From: Candidatus Saccharibacteria bacterium UBA2834
GTDB lineage: Bacteria; Patescibacteriota; Saccharimonadia; Saccharimonadales; Saccharimonadaceae
Assembly (NCBI GenBank): GCA_002351365.1
Contig: DEGE01000021.1
Span: 17,850 to 23,990, forward strand
DNA length: 6,141 bases
Direction of reading: 5' to 3'
In this document: positions 5,207-6,141 of the stretch, one piece after another
Layout of the letters: each line of letters starts with the position of its first letter
Position numbering within the stretch: position 1 is the first letter of the stretch
Translations under genes and position numbers: made by a program
Notes under the pieces: model-generated
What the model saw: the letters and a program-made list of their open reading frames with translations, nothing else
What the model was told of the DNA's origin: nothing
The model's database searches: none

Positions 5207-6141
5207 TTAACCGCCGAAATAGATATATGTATACATACCCTGATCCACCCATTGTTCAGAGTATTGCCCTGGCAAATAGCCGGTAGCCGCATTGCGCGCA
5301 TTGTATTGTGAAATATATACACGATTACCACTGACAGCCTCTACCCACACGGCGTGACCCCAGACGCCGGCCATCGAAATGCCTACTGCGCCAGCTTTTG
5401 GAGTGCTCGTAACAGTATAGCCAGCCGCACGAGCATTTGCGAGCCATTGATTTGCATTGCCACGTCCGGCCCAGTTTGGCATGTAGCCATAAGTACTATA
5501 AACTTTCCAGGCGGCATAGCTAACACATTCGCAAATATACATGCCCCAACGATCGCCATATTGAGTACCATTGAGCTTTGCAGCTGGGCACTGGCCACTA
5601 TAAGGATAGCCACCTTTGCTAGGGTCGCCGGCTGTGATGTTTGTAGCGTTATATTGGCGCGCTAAATCTTGTAGAATTTTCTGTTGCTCTTCTTCGAGAG
5701 CAGACTTTTGGCTGGTCGTTTCGGCCTTCATGGCTTGGAAAGTAGCTTCGTTGGCACGCGTCTGCGCTAATAGATTTGCTTGTTCGATTTCTTTTTGGAC
5801 TAGTTGATTCTTTTGCGTATCGAGATCGGCCAATATTAATTCCGCATTATGTTTTTTGATTTCGAGCTGATCTTTTAGGTTGCGGTTTTCTTCGATTATC
5901 TCGGATAGCGTGTCAGAAACACCACTCAAATTGACCTCGCTATCAACAAAACTAGCAAAGCTTTCGGATGAAGCTAGACGTTCGATCGTAGACACCTTCG
6001 AATTGTAATAATACTGAGCAATAATAAAACCAATCGTTTCGGAGTTGTTGTTAATACGCGTTGCGACGGTCTCGATGTCGGCGACGAGTTGCTCGTGTTC
6101 GGCCTCTTTGAGGGCGATCTGGGTTTTAATGGTCGCCTGTC
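5207..6141 (-). CDS. Coiled-coil peptidoglycan hydrolase with C-terminal CHAP domain (PcsB-like), 5' end outside window
   Basis: The frame is open from the window edge to the TAA at 5207, about 310 residues. The GTG at 5995 is not accepted as the start because coding continues upstream through QLVADIETVATRINNN and IIAQYYYNSKVSTIERL. A long coiled coil fills roughly 6141-5650, including the ASSESFASFVDSE stretch typical of the PcsB/CwlO-type N-terminal domain. The CHAP domain follows (about 5610-5207): the catalytic Cys is in CECVSYAAW (codon 5527-5525), the His in GHAVWVEA (5356-5354), and SQYN supplies the usual polar residue. CHAP enzymes cut peptide or amide bonds in peptidoglycan, and PcsB-type proteins are switched on by FtsEX at the division site. 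A signal peptide or anchor would be off the window. The S41 protease follows after 47 bases. Amidase versus endopeptidase cannot be told from the sequence. Confidence 0.93.
   Translation of the reverse strand, partial: QATIKTQIALKEAEHEQLVADIETVATRINNNSETIGFIIAQYYYNSKVSTIERLASSESFASFVDSEVNLSGVSDTLSEIIEENRNLKDQLEIKKHNAELILADLDTQKNQLVQKEIEQANLLAQTRANEATFQAMKAETTSQKSALEEEQQKILQDLARQYNATNITAGDPSKGGYPYSGQCPAAKLNGTQYGDRWGMYICECVSYAAWKVYSTYGYMPNWAGRGNANQWLANARAAGYTVTSTPKAGAVGISMAGVWGHAVWVEAVSGNRVYISQYNARNAATGYLPGQYSEQWVDQGMYTYIYFGG

Noticed and set aside
4914..5807. Plus-strand ORFs of 98, 103 and 63 codons opposite the S41 and CHAP genes
   Set aside because: They are antisense to strongly supported genes with clear catalytic motifs, and their composition looks like complement translation.
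5207..5995. The GTG at 5995 as the start of the CHAP gene
   Set aside because: The frame stays open to the window edge with coiled-coil sequence typical of the family, and the true start should carry a signal peptide.

Overview
The window is a compact, gene-dense bacterial segment in which every supportable gene lies on the minus strand, so gene order runs from high to low coordinates. It probably comes from a member of Candidatus Saccharibacteria (TM7) or a related Patescibacteria lineage. The reasons are the PcsB-like coiled-coil/CHAP hydrolase paired with an S41 protease, a small 'FFCL...W.W' protein that resembles one I recall from this group, tight gene packing, and mixed use of Shine-Dalgarno and apparently leaderless starts. 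This taxonomic call is an inference. Of the seven visible stop codons four are TAA, three are TAG and none is TGA. No gene shows evidence of reading TGA as sense.

Layout in transcription order. (1) 6141-5207: the 3' part of a secreted-type peptidoglycan hydrolase with a coiled coil followed by a CHAP domain, whose start lies outside the window. (2) 5159-3894: a membrane-anchored PDZ-containing S41 (CtpA-type) protease with its own extended -10 promoter placed exactly for a leaderless transcript. This hydrolase-plus-S41 pair is typical of cell-envelope remodelling at division, and ftsE-ftsX would be expected just upstream of the window. (3) 3850-2849: a DUF4868 protein, the family of KwaB from the Kiwa anti-phage system. 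It is interrupted at codon 81 by a single in-frame TAG, and the remaining 252 codons stay open in the same frame. (4) 2846-2097: a TatD-family metal-dependent hydrolase with all ligands present. (5) 2084-1812 and 1845-1492: two small proteins of unknown function that overlap by 34 bases. (6) 1484-270: a 12-helix MFS-like transporter. (7) 227-1: the N-terminus of a cysteine desulfurase, cut by the window edge.

Genes 3 to 5 look like one operon. There is one leadered promoter in front of the DUF4868 gene, gaps of 2 and 12 bases followed by an overlap, and a Shine-Dalgarno before each gene. The S41, MFS and cysteine desulfurase genes have no Shine-Dalgarno. Instead they have a -10-like hexamer 6 to 8 bases before the ATG, a split between leadered and leaderless starts that is visible within this one window. 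The points most worth a second look are the amber-interrupted DUF4868 gene, its tight coupling to a TatD nuclease-like gene, and the TATAAT-N6-ATG start architecture. No tRNA, rRNA, CRISPR array, insertion sequence or intergenic stretch over 50 bases is visible.
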